This document shows positions 1-6,801 of a stretch of DNA of 11,967 bases, piece after piece. The notes under the pieces were generated by a model. The model made no database searches. It had not been told where the DNA came from and saw nothing but the letters and a program-made list of their open reading frames with translations. Source of the DNA: Gammaproteobacteria bacterium (lineage in GTDB: Bacteria; Pseudomonadota; Gammaproteobacteria; Thiohalospirales; Thiohalospiraceae); contig JABURU010000222.1 in the NCBI GenBank assembly GCA_014762485.1, forward strand, positions 1 to 11,967, read 5' to 3'. Every line of letters starts with the position of its first letter. Position 1 is the stretch's first letter. The position numbers and the translations under genes are program-made.

Positions 1-19
1 AGCTGTGTATAAGAGACGG
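1..19. other. Tn5 mosaic-end (Nextera-type adapter)-like sequence at the window edge
   Basis: Bases 1-19 match the 19-base Tn5 mosaic end (AGATGTGTATAAGAGACAG) at 17 positions, differing only at 3 and 18. The thiG frame stays open through it but reads LCIRDG, which is not what ThiG has before its YT-DD motif; family-like sequence starts at base 20-21. This looks like residual library adapter at a contig end rather than genome. The two mismatches leave some doubt. Confidence 0.7.
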
Positions 20-20
20 C

Positions 21-398
21 TATACCACCGATGATCTGATCATCGCCAAGGAGCTGGAAGACATGGGGTGTGTGGCGGTGATGCCGTTGGGCGCCCCGAT
101 CGGTTCTGGTCTGGGTATACGCAACCCTTATAACATCCGTTTTATTATTGAAGAGTTGAAGGTACCGGTGCTGGTGGATGCCGGTGTGGGAACGGCCTCT
201 GATGCGGCGATTGCGATGGAACTGGGTTGCGATGGAGTGTTGATGAATACCGCCATCGCCGCGGCCAGGGATCCGGTACTGATGGCCTCGGCCATGAAAA
301 AGGCCATCGAGGGTGGGCGTGAAGCGTATCTGGCCGGGCGTATGCCGCGTAAGCAATATGCCAGTGCCTCGTCACCGATAGACGGGACATTCTTTTAA
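21..398 (+). CDS. thiG: Thiazole synthase ThiG, 3' part (5' end missing)
   Basis: ThiG forms the thiazole phosphate ring of thiamine from deoxyxylulose 5-phosphate, dehydroglycine or iminoglycine, and the ThiS thiocarboxylate, in the cytoplasm. About 125 C-terminal residues of a protein usually near 260 are present. Visible family motifs are YTTDD, then CVAVMPLGAPIGSGLGIRNP, then VPVLVDAGVGTASDAAIAMELG and VLMNTAIA, which are the (beta/alpha)8-barrel strands and phosphate-binding loops. The lysine that forms the Schiff base lies in the missing N-terminal half. The frame is open back to base 3, but bases 1-19 look like adapter, so the real sequence starts near 21. It ends with TAA at 396-398. 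trmB follows on the same strand, an arrangement also found in Pseudomonas. Identification is secure; the gene is cut by the edge, not visibly broken. Confidence 0.95.
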   Translation, partial: YTTDDLIIAKELEDMGCVAVMPLGAPIGSGLGIRNPYNIRFIIEELKVPVLVDAGVGTASDAAIAMELGCDGVLMNTAIAAARDPVLMASAMKKAIEGGREAYLAGRMPRKQYASASSPIDGTFF

Positions 399-412
399 TA
401 CTGCGCCCATAG

Positions 413-451
413 CATGGGGACTGCAGAGATAGCTTGTCTCTGCATCCCGTG
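413..451 (+). other. Long stem-loop between thiG and trmB
   Basis: TGCAGAGA at 422-429 pairs perfectly with TCTCTGCA at 437-444 around a 7-base loop. The stem continues outwards through GGGA (417-420) and TCCC (445-448) past one bulged base, and roughly CA/TG beyond. No T-run follows, so it is not a standard intrinsic terminator. It may be an mRNA processing or stability element between the two genes. Confidence 0.6.
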
Positions 452-478
452 TTACCGCCTTTCTGGATAGAATCACTC

Positions 479-1165
479 ATGACTGACCAGCCCATATACC
501 GCCGTATACGCTCCTTTGTTCGTCGCGAGGGGCGTATGACTAGCTCGCAGAAGTACGCGATGGATAAGTTATGGCCAAAATATGGTATCGAGGCAGATGG
601 TCAGCCCATCGACCTGGTGGCCTGTTTCGGGCGTGAAGCGCCAACGGTGGTGGAGATCGGCTTTGGTAATGGCATTGCCATGCTGCATATGGCAAAGCTC
701 CACCCGGAATGGAATTTCATCGGCATCGAGGTGCATCGTCCGGGGGTGGGCGGTCTGATGTTGCGGCTGGAAGAGCAAGGCATCGAAAATGTGCGCCTGA
801 TGGCCGAGGATGCAGTGGATATCCTGAAACATCAGATCGCCGATAGCCGCCTGGATAAACTGTTGTTGTTCTTTCCTGATCCATGGCACAAGAAACGTCA
901 CCACAAGCGTCGTATTGTCCAGCCGGGGTTCGCCCAGCTGGTACGCAACAAGCTGAAACCTGGCGGTCACTTTCATATGGCCACCGACTGGGAGCCTTAT
1001 GCCGAGCACATGATGGAAGTGATGAGCGTGGCAGAGGGCTATAGCAACCTGGCCGGTGCGGGTCAGTTTATTGAAGCGCCTGAGTACCGTCCCGAGACCA
1101 AGTTTGAGCTACGTGGTCGACGCCTGGGTCATGGTGTATGGGATCTAATATTTATTAAGGACTAA
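479..1165 (+). CDS. trmB: tRNA (guanine-N7-)-methyltransferase TrmB
   Basis: TrmB transfers a methyl group from S-adenosylmethionine to N7 of G46 in the variable loop of tRNA. The 228-residue product is close to the usual size (about 239 in E. coli). It begins RRIRSFVRREGRMT, as in other TrmB proteins. It carries the SAM-binding loop EIGFGNG (59-65), IEVHRPG (83-89), the signature FFPDPWHKKRHHKRR (131-145), ATDW with Asp170, and TKFE (207-210). I prefer ATG 479 to the in-frame TTG at 434: the TTG lies inside the loop of a strong hairpin and adds 15 residues not expected in the family. No strong ribosome-binding site precedes 479. The TAA stop overlaps the stop of the convergent fliB gene, and no terminator lies between them. 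Confidence 0.96.
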   Translation: MTDQPIYRRIRSFVRREGRMTSSQKYAMDKLWPKYGIEADGQPIDLVACFGREAPTVVEIGFGNGIAMLHMAKLHPEWNFIGIEVHRPGVGGLMLRLEEQGIENVRLMAEDAVDILKHQIADSRLDKLLLFFPDPWHKKRHHKRRIVQPGFAQLVRNKLKPGGHFHMATDWEPYAEHMMEVMSVAEGYSNLAGAGQFIEAPEYRPETKFELRGRRLGHGVWDLIFIKD

Positions 1166-2457
1166 ACGCCTTTTAATAATGCCAGGCTGGTTTGTGTATT
1201 CATCATCTCTTCCGTTTCCAGCGCGGTATAGATGTTTTGTAAAAAAGGCACGTCATGTTCGACGGAGCGTGAAAACAGGGTAAAGATCTCTATCGCCAGC
1301 TCTTCGATGATCTTCTGTAATACCTCTTCTTCCCCTTCTTGATGTTCCAGGCACCAGCGATAAATAGAGGGGTGGCTATATAACAAAAAGCGTAACATTG
1401 CTTGCCTTACTACCAGCATCTGCGTATAGACAAAGGGATCAGGGAAGCGAATAAACCATTCACGGTTTAGACAGTTTTGCATGTGACGGTTCAGGTAGTC
1501 TTCTATTTGCTGCTTGGCGGCCAGTCGAATCACTGACTTGCGATGTACATAGGCATGATAGAGTGGCTCGATCTCGGCCTTAAATGGGTCCTGTTCTATA
1601 TCATCCTGGTAGCTATTGATGATATCTCTGATATAAGGCGTTAATGGTTCATCCTGATAATGTTGAGTACGTATGGAAAAGATGGACTGGATGGTAATAA
1701 GACCTGATAGCTCATGATCTTCAAACCGATCATATGTAGAGAGTAAATTTTCTACCAACTGAGCATTACCTAAGCGTGTCATTTCATTATCGATTAAGCC
1801 GGCTATATCTTCATCATTGTCCAAATGATAATACTGGCTTAAACGATGACTAAAATAACATAGTAAGTAATAACGCTCTTTAGTGGTCAGACTGGATTGC
1901 TGAGCAAGCTGTAAGAACTGCGCACGTACCCTGGCAAAGTGCTGTTGATAGACCGTAGTACTCTGACTATCCAGCACCTGGATAATAGGCAGGTCATGCA
2001 GCCTGGGTAAGATATTTTTATCAACAGCTTGTAGTGTTTCGTCTTCATTGGCGGTTAGGCAAAGACGAGTAACCTCTGGGCATGAGAGTGCGCCAGTCAT
2101 TTCGATTTGTTGGTCTAGTTCATATAACACCCGTGGATAAAAGGTACAGGTATTATTCAATATATCGATGCCTCCCAGTCCATGAATATCACACATGCGT
2201 TGTTCATTTAGGAACGGACAGAAACCTTCGGTATTCATGTGAATTGAGGCGTAATGTTTTGGATTGGACGGACTATCGTTAGGAATGAGCCCAGACTTAA
2301 CTTTTTCGTTTAGCAGTGGATGTTTCTGGGCCAGGCGAATAACAGCATCGTAATGAAAGCGATCGACTTGTACCGACCAGTTTTTACAGCAGGTGTGTAG
2401 ACAATCACTCCCCAGACAGTGAAAGTCATTCATATATGCGCTGCTAATTATTTTCAA
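1162..2457 (-). CDS. fliB: Flagellin lysine-N-methylase, FliB family
   Basis: FliB-family proteins methylate lysines of flagellin in the cytoplasm before export. The 431-residue product has the family's N-terminal cysteine pattern: C14, C19, C23 and C24 (CLGSDCLHTCC), then C80, C89, C104 in NNTCTFYPR, and C126. These are probably metal or Fe-S ligands. The rest is helical and weakly conserved, as is usual. I keep the TTG start because the residues after it (MKIIS) align with the MKEIS start of Salmonella FliB; the alternative is ATG at 2433. The best Shine-Dalgarno, AAGGGAG on the minus strand at 2483-2489, is about 25 bases upstream of the TTG, so the start is uncertain. A sigma-28-like -10 element lies at 2491-2498. 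No flagellin or other flagellar gene is in the window, so this gene stands apart from its presumed substrate. Confidence 0.88.
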   Translation of the reverse strand: MKIISSAYMNDFHCLGSDCLHTCCKNWSVQVDRFHYDAVIRLAQKHPLLNEKVKSGLIPNDSPSNPKHYASIHMNTEGFCPFLNEQRMCDIHGLGGIDILNNTCTFYPRVLYELDQQIEMTGALSCPEVTRLCLTANEDETLQAVDKNILPRLHDLPIIQVLDSQSTTVYQQHFARVRAQFLQLAQQSSLTTKERYYLLCYFSHRLSQYYHLDNDEDIAGLIDNEMTRLGNAQLVENLLSTYDRFEDHELSGLITIQSIFSIRTQHYQDEPLTPYIRDIINSYQDDIEQDPFKAEIEPLYHAYVHRKSVIRLAAKQQIEDYLNRHMQNCLNREWFIRFPDPFVYTQMLVVRQAMLRFLLYSHPSIYRWCLEHQEGEEEVLQKIIEELAIEIFTLFSRSVEHDVPFLQNIYTALETEEMMNTQTSLALLKGV

Positions 2458-2490
2458 TTGCGTATGCCGTATTTTATTGTTTCTCCCTTG

Positions 2491-2498
2491 TTATCGGA
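2491..2498 (-). promoter_or_regulatory. Sigma-28 (FliA)-like -10 element upstream of fliB
   Basis: The minus strand reads TCCGATAA, matching 7 of 8 bases of the FliA -10 consensus GCCGATAA, about 33 bases before the TTG start of fliB. Eleven bases upstream, the -35 slot reads TTCAAGAG, a poor match to TAAAGTTT. The element overlaps an inverted repeat, ATCGG (2493-2497) and CCGAT (2505-2509). Control of a flagellin-modifying gene by the flagellar sigma factor would make sense, but the weak -35 keeps this tentative. Confidence 0.4.
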
Positions 2499-2512
2499 TG
2501 AAAACCGATCTC

Positions 2513-2542
2513 TTGAAGAATTAATTTGAATACGGGTGTAAT
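2513..2542 (+). promoter_or_regulatory. Possible sigma-70 promoter for the ycgL unit
   Basis: TTGAAG (2513-2518) and TGTAAT (2537-2542) are separated by 18 bases and match the -35 and -10 consensus at 4 and 5 of 6 positions. They lie about 80 bases before ycgL, in the gap shared with divergent fliB. This is a motif match only. Confidence 0.3.
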
Positions 2543-2554
2543 TGTGTAAAAAAG

Positions 2555-2620
2555 GTGATCACGAATCCTTGGCGTAGACATAAGGAAGCAGTAGAATCTG
2601 CCCGCGACAAAGGGCTGTAA
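2555..2620 (+). CDS. Possible 21-residue ORF translationally coupled to ycgL
   Basis: A GTG codon opens a frame ending NPWRRHKEAVESARDKGL. Its TAA stop shares its last A with the ATG of ycgL (TAATG), an arrangement typical of translational coupling. The stretch looks more codon-like than the AT-rich bases before it. There is no good ribosome-binding site and the frame closes just upstream (TAA at 2522-2524). It could be a real small leader peptide, or the decayed tail of a gene once placed upstream of ycgL; rnd holds that place in some gammaproteobacteria. I do not recognise the peptide. Confidence 0.25.
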   Translation: MITNPWRRHKEAVESARDKGL

Positions 2621-2919
2621 TGAGTGGGAAGCTAATGATTTGTGCGATTTATCGAAGCGAAAGCAAAACGGATACCTATGTGTACGTGCTAAAGCAGGAA
2701 GACGAAGAGATGAACCTGGATGTGATCCCGGAAGCGGTGCGCAAGCCTCTGGGTAGACTGACTCATACTATGGATCTGGATCTAAGTGCCCGCGACAAGC
2801 TTTCCCGTGTCAATATTGAGGCGGTAAAGCAGGGTCTGCAGGAGCAGGGCCTTTATATTCAAATGCCCCCCGGCCCTGAAGAACTGGCGGCACTGGATAA
2901 AACCCTGTCCAATATGTAA
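2620..2919 (+). CDS. ycgL: YcgL-domain protein of unknown function
   Basis: This 99-residue cytoplasmic protein belongs to the small YcgL family, widespread in gammaproteobacteria and without an established biochemical role. Family features are the opening strand MICAIYRSESKTDTYVYV, the VPEAVRKPLG-like region (here IPEAVRKPLG) and the C-terminal VKQGLQEQGLYIQMPPGPEEL, which matches the E. coli VKQALTEQGYYLQLPPPPEDL. ATG 2620 has AAAGGG about six bases upstream. ATG 2635, preceded by GTGGGAAG, would also keep the whole domain. It appears to be the last gene of a short unit; a weak hairpin follows at 2984. The family call is firm, the function unknown. Confidence 0.92.
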   Translation: MSGKLMICAIYRSESKTDTYVYVLKQEDEEMNLDVIPEAVRKPLGRLTHTMDLDLSARDKLSRVNIEAVKQGLQEQGLYIQMPPGPEELAALDKTLSNM

Positions 2920-2983
2920 TTTGTCTTATGAAACTAAAGGTTAATTAGCCAACATTGTTATATTTTGGCAAATTTTGATAACT

Positions 2984-3001
2984 CGATAGCCTTATCGTTT
3001 T
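2984..3001 (+). terminator. Weak hairpin plus T-run after ycgL
   Basis: CGATA (2984-2988) pairs with TATCG (2993-2997) around GCCT and is followed by TTTT. The stem is only five base pairs and lies 65 bases after the ycgL stop, so any terminator activity would be weak. Confidence 0.25.
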
Positions 3002-3042
3002 GTTAGCCGTTTATACTTTTCACTCTGTGAAAGGTATTTCTA

Positions 3043-4593
3043 GTGTCTGACATTGACGGTCAAAAAGTAAAACAAAAGCCCTCCATTCTGGTTAAGCTTA
3101 ATCGCAGCATGATGCTGGCCCTGTTGCTGCTCATATTTCTAATGGCGGATGTGATCTTTTATATCGCCGATAATTCCAAAACACATAATGCGCAAATCCA
3201 GCGCACCATTGCTCAGGGGGTATCCCATGTGCTGGATGGCAAGCTGGAAACGTATCAAAAGCTCGTTCAAAAGTTCGCCAGTCAAAATGAGGTGAAATGG
3301 ATCCTCAGCGGTAACAATGTGAATGAGGCCGTGTTGTGGTCGCAGAAACATAAACGGTTTCTTCCGGATGTGATCGGCCTGGCCCTGGTCGATACCAATA
3401 GCCAGGTGATGGGGAACATGGGTGAGTTACGTGTTGGGCAGGCGTGTCAGGAAGACATCGCGGCCTTTACTCAAGGCAGTATCCCTCATCTACATGATAT
3501 CCATAATGATCATCCACCGTTGATACATTTTGATGTGATGACCAGAGTTTTAGACGATGACGACAGCGTGATGGGTGTTGTCTTTGCCAGTTTTTCGACC
3601 CAGTTGATTCAAGATGCATTAGATAATATGGATGATATACCTGGCCTAATACGTGTTTATGATCAAAACGGCCGCATTATTGCCTCTAATAATATGGTTG
3701 CACAGGAAGACTGGTTAAGTACACGCTTGCCGATAGCGCATACTAGTTGGCAACTGGAGTTATTATCGCCGCCCTCTGGCTTGGCATCGGACTTTGCCGC
3801 GGTATTTATTTTGATCCTAGTTACTTTTATTACACTATCATTAACACTAATCTACTTTGTTCGTCGCTGGATAGGGCGTTTACTGGGTGAGCTGATCAAT
3901 ATCCGTGGGCATCTCTATGCCGTGTTATCTCGAGATGAAAGTTATGTACCCAAAGAACCCCGATATAAAGAAACGGAAACCATACTGCCCGCTATATACG
4001 GTATTTCCGGTGCTATTCAATATCGTCAACAGCACCTGGCACGCGAACTGGAAACAGATTCATTAACCGGGTTAAAGAATCGTCGCTTCCTTGATAATCA
4101 CCTATATGAAGTGCAGGGGGCATTGCGCCCTGAAGATATAAACTACCTGGTGTATCTCGATCTGGATCACTTCAAAGAGTGTAATGATCGCTATGGTCAT
4201 GCCCAGGGAGACCGGGTGTTACAAACATTGGCCTCATGCCTGTCTCGCCATTCACGACAGGATGATGTGTTGGTTCGCCTGGGGGGAGATGAGTTTGTTG
4301 CGATCCTAAAAGGCGTAAAGGAAGAGGCATTAAAGGCCTGGTATGAACGTATCGCCGATAGCTTCAATCAGCGTCAGAAAGAACAGGGCCTGTGCAGTGG
4401 CCTTTGCACCATCAGTGCCGGCGCGATGTTATTAAATAATGAGTTGATGGATATTCACTTGTTAAAAAAGAAGGCCGATGATGCCCTCTACCTGGCCAAG
4501 AACACCGGTCGTGGTCGCCTGGTTATATATACTGAGACTGAAGCTGAGTTAGAGCACCCAGGCCAATACAAAGAACAGGCTAAAGATGCTTAA
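3043..4593 (+). CDS. Membrane-bound GGDEF diguanylate cyclase with periplasmic sensor region
   Basis: This enzyme is predicted to make cyclic di-GMP from two GTP at the inner membrane. The 516 residues comprise a membrane helix at about 22-42, a periplasmic sensor-like region to about 250, a second helix at about 251-273, a charged helical linker (about 275-335), and a C-terminal GGDEF domain from D339 (DSLTGLKNRR). The metal-binding stretch YLDLDHFKECNDRYGH and the active-site GGDEF (414-418) are intact. RQDD at 405-408, five residues before GGDEF, fits the RxxD inhibitory site, so product feedback is likely. The start is GTG 3043, with AAAGG about eight bases upstream. The last 45 bases overlap the 3' end of the convergent permease gene. 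The ligand sensed cannot be read from sequence. Confidence 0.93.
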   Translation: MSDIDGQKVKQKPSILVKLNRSMMLALLLLIFLMADVIFYIADNSKTHNAQIQRTIAQGVSHVLDGKLETYQKLVQKFASQNEVKWILSGNNVNEAVLWSQKHKRFLPDVIGLALVDTNSQVMGNMGELRVGQACQEDIAAFTQGSIPHLHDIHNDHPPLIHFDVMTRVLDDDDSVMGVVFASFSTQLIQDALDNMDDIPGLIRVYDQNGRIIASNNMVAQEDWLSTRLPIAHTSWQLELLSPPSGLASDFAAVFILILVTFITLSLTLIYFVRRWIGRLLGELINIRGHLYAVLSRDESYVPKEPRYKETETILPAIYGISGAIQYRQQHLARELETDSLTGLKNRRFLDNHLYEVQGALRPEDINYLVYLDLDHFKECNDRYGHAQGDRVLQTLASCLSRHSRQDDVLVRLGGDEFVAILKGVKEEALKAWYERIADSFNQRQKEQGLCSGLCTISAGAMLLNNELMDIHLLKKKADDALYLAKNTGRGRLVIYTETEAELEHPGQYKEQAKDA

Positions 4594-5424
4594 CAGGTTC
4601 GCGATAAAAACGATCGAGGCCACCCTTTTCGGTTCCTGGTTATACTTTTCGGCCACCATGTAGTTCAGTACCGCCGGTGGTAATGCCGCAAAGACAAACA
4701 GGTAAGCAAACTGTACTGGTGATAGCTCTATCCACAGTGTTACCAGCCAGGCCATCACCAGTCCACTTAAGGGGGATAACACAGCGCCCCACAGGCCTAG
4801 TTTCCAGTCCGAAAAATCGGCATCCACCATGCGCACCCCTAGGGTAAATAGCATCAGTGGGATGGCAATTTGCCCCACCATTTCCACCGGTACCGCAATC
4901 ACCTTGGGTACCGAAATCGCCATCAGGCTGACGGCAATGCCGGCGATACTGGCAAGGATCATCGGGGTGCGCAATAAACCAATAATGCCAGCCCGGTGAT
5001 TTACCATGTACATCCCCACGGTAAAGTGCAGTGTGTTCTCTACCAGGAATAGCACGATGGCGGCTGGCAGTGCCTGTTCTCCAAAGGCCAGTAACAGGAT
5101 AGGGATACCCATGTTACCGCTGTTGGTAAACATCATCGGTGGCACAAAGGTTTTCCACGATACCTTAATGAGACGAAGAAATGGCAGCACCAACAGGCCA
5201 GAGCCCAGTACGACCACCAGCGCGGATAACGCCAGCATCTGGTATTCGGCAATCTGGAAGCCCTTGGCCGATAGGGCACTAAATATAAGCGCCGGAGTGA
5301 AGATATCCATGTTCAGGCGATTAGAGGTATCGATGTCGGTGTGGAATTTGCGACCATAGGCAAAGCCCAGGGCGACGATCAGGAATACCGGCAGGATAGT
5401 CTCAAGAACAGGGATAAAATTCAT
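4549..5424 (-). CDS. AEC (auxin efflux carrier) family permease
   Basis: This 291-residue, highly hydrophobic protein has about ten membrane segments. It begins ETILPVFLIVALGFAYGR and continues LNMDIFTPALIFSAL, the characteristic N-terminal repeat of the AEC (Mem_trans) family. A polar NSGNMGIPI motif in the middle and LPPAVLNYMVAEKY near the end also fit. Bacterial members move small organic anions or similar solutes; the plant auxin name says nothing about the substrate here. It lies 91 bases downstream of the fructokinase gene on the same strand, so it may be co-transcribed, but a possible promoter of its own lies in that gap. There is no strong ribosome-binding site before the ATG. Its 3' end overlaps the diguanylate cyclase gene by 45 bases, tail to tail, with no terminator between. 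Confidence 0.9.
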   Translation of the reverse strand: MNFIPVLETILPVFLIVALGFAYGRKFHTDIDTSNRLNMDIFTPALIFSALSAKGFQIAEYQMLALSALVVVLGSGLLVLPFLRLIKVSWKTFVPPMMFTNSGNMGIPILLLAFGEQALPAAIVLFLVENTLHFTVGMYMVNHRAGIIGLLRTPMILASIAGIAVSLMAISVPKVIAVPVEMVGQIAIPLMLFTLGVRMVDADFSDWKLGLWGAVLSPLSGLVMAWLVTLWIELSPVQFAYLFVFAALPPAVLNYMVAEKYNQEPKRVASIVFIANLLSIFSLFFVLAWVL

Positions 5425-5452
5425 TGTTTGGCCATAAGATTTCGATCTGCCT

Positions 5453-5482
5453 ATTAGAGCGAGTTTTACCTCCCCGGATCAA
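5453..5482 (-). promoter_or_regulatory. Possible promoter for the AEC permease gene
   Basis: On the minus strand, TTGATC (5482-5477) and TCTAAT (5458-5453) are 18 bases apart, matching -35 and -10 at 4 and 5 of 6 positions, about 30 bases before the permease start. A GGGGAGG run in the spacer has no start codon at a usable distance. This is a motif match only. Confidence 0.3.
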
Positions 5483-5515
5483 TGATAAATGATTACACTA
5501 GATGAAAATGCCTGC

Positions 5516-6412
5516 CTATTGGTTAGGCCATAACCAGGCGGCACCACGCACGCCACTGGAGTCGCCGTGAAGGTTCTCTACCAGGCGTGTATCCACCCGA
5601 TCAGAAAAGATATATTTTGACCACAGCTTCGGTACATTCTGGTAGAGGCGTGAAATGTTTGAAAGCCCCCCTCCCAGCACGATGACATTCGGATCGAGGA
5701 TGTTAATCACCGATGCCAGGCTGCGTGCCAGCCGATCTTCGTATCGCTCCAGCGATTTTGTCGCCGCGGCATCACCCTGTTCTGACAGAGTGACAATCTC
5801 CTTTGCACTTAACGATTTGCCAAAGCGTGCATGATGAGCGGCACTCAGGCCGGGGCCGGATAGCCAGGTTTCTATGCAACCAAAGCGGCCGCAATAACAG
5901 TCGCTTTGTTGTTCACTGGTGTCGGGCCATGGCAGGGGGTTATGTCCCCATTCTCCGGCTATGGCATTGGGCCCGGTTAGTGGTTGCCCGTTTATGACAA
6001 TGCCACCTCCCACACCAGTACCTAGGATCACACCAAATACAACATTGGCATGAGCTGCTGCACCATCTATGGCTTCGGATACGGCAAAGCAGTTGGCATC
6101 ATTGCTAATGCGTACCGGGCGAGATAAAGCTTGCTGTAGATCCTTGTCTAACGGCTGACCAATCAGGCAGGTGGAGTTGGCATTCTTAACCACACCGCTG
6201 GCCGGTGAGAGGGCACCAGGAATGCCGATGCCGACGCTGCCCTGTTTGCCTAGTAACTGTTCGGTTGTGGAGACCAGCTCATAAATGGTCTGTACGGTAG
6301 CGCGATAATCCCCTGCCGGTGTGGCAGTACGCTGTCGATGCAGGATTTGGCCCTGAGCATCCAGTGCAATGATTTCAATCTTGGTGCCACCTAAATCAAT
6401 ACCAATACGCAT
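5516..6412 (-). CDS. mak: ROK-family fructokinase (Mak-like)
   Basis: Mak phosphorylates fructose (and some other hexoses) with ATP in the cytoplasm. The 298-residue product resembles E. coli Mak along its whole length. It has the ATP-binding DLGGTK (6-11), VVKNANST, the catalytic aspartate in SNDAN (Asp105), GEWGHNPLPW (E154, H157), and the ROK zinc site completed by CYCGRFGC (C172, C174, C179). It ends GDSSGVRGAAWLWP, nearly as in E. coli. ATG 6412 has GAGG five bases upstream, so I choose it over the in-frame TTG at 6427. The permease gene follows 91 bases downstream. Other ROK sugar kinases are possible, but the sequence points to fructokinase. Confidence 0.93.
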   Translation of the reverse strand: MRIGIDLGGTKIEIIALDAQGQILHRQRTATPAGDYRATVQTIYELVSTTEQLLGKQGSVGIGIPGALSPASGVVKNANSTCLIGQPLDKDLQQALSRPVRISNDANCFAVSEAIDGAAAHANVVFGVILGTGVGGGIVINGQPLTGPNAIAGEWGHNPLPWPDTSEQQSDCYCGRFGCIETWLSGPGLSAAHHARFGKSLSAKEIVTLSEQGDAAATKSLERYEDRLARSLASVINILDPNVIVLGGGLSNISRLYQNVPKLWSKYIFSDRVDTRLVENLHGDSSGVRGAAWLWPNQ

Positions 6413-6436
6413 GTCATCCTCAAACAAAAGCGTGTG

Positions 6437-6544
6437 TTAATCGTGCAAGGTATGGCTATTGAAATACATTTGTTGGATCTCGGCCAGCCCTTGCCAGGAC
6501 ATAAGCTTGCTTTGCATGCCACAGAGCAGATGGCCGGCCTGTAA
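6437..6544. other. GC-rich, codon-like stretch between mak and prk (possible gene remnant)
   Basis: The gap of about 390 bases between mak and prk has two parts. The first (about 6437-6544) is GC-rich and open on both strands. The plus strand encodes 30 residues from ATG 6452 to TAA 6542-6544. The minus strand encodes 26 residues from ATG 6517 to TAA 6437, containing MSWQGLAEIQQMYFN and ending 24 bases before mak. Neither has a clear ribosome-binding site and I recognise neither. From about 6560 the sequence turns AT-rich and looks like regulatory DNA, with a small inverted repeat AACCG (6642-6646) / CGGTT (6658-6662). Confidence 0.3.
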
Positions 6545-6713
6545 CTATTCTCTCCATGCCCAGGTGGATGTTTTTAAAAATGACCAAAGGGGTTGATATA
6601 TATTCATTACAGGGTTGGTAAGCATTAACTTTTGTTCAGTCAACCGTTTCCATGGTGCGGTTAAAAGCCAGATAAATGAAAATTTATTTATTAAATTCAA
6701 GTGGTTAGCGAGG

Positions 6714-6745
6714 TTGGAGACTTGTGGGCCCAGATTCTATACAAT
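6714..6745 (+). promoter_or_regulatory. Possible promoter for prk
   Basis: TTGGAG (6714-6719) precedes TATACA (6738-6743) by 18 bases and the overlapping TACAAT (6740-6745) by 20. A start point near 6752 would give a leader of about 50 bases before prk. The surroundings are AT-rich. No clear CbbR site or divergent regulator gene is visible. Confidence 0.35.
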
Positions 6746-6801
6746 ACGCGCAAAATTAAAAACAGAATTTATAAAATTTTGAAGCTATATAGGGAGTTTT
6801 C

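Noticed and set aside
434..478. 15-residue N-terminal extension of TrmB from TTG 434
   Set aside because: The TTG lies in the loop of a strong hairpin, and the extra residues precede the usual TrmB beginning; ATG 479 fits better.
2987..3013. Sigma-28-like promoter for the diguanylate cyclase gene (TAGCCTTA-N11-GCCGTTTA)
   Set aside because: Only 4/8 and 6/8 matches, and the -10 lacks the GATAA core; probably chance. TATACT at 3012-3017 is an equally plausible -10.
6413..6427. TTG start of mak five codons upstream
   Set aside because: ATG 6412 has a GAGG site at good spacing and matches the N-terminus of E. coli Mak.
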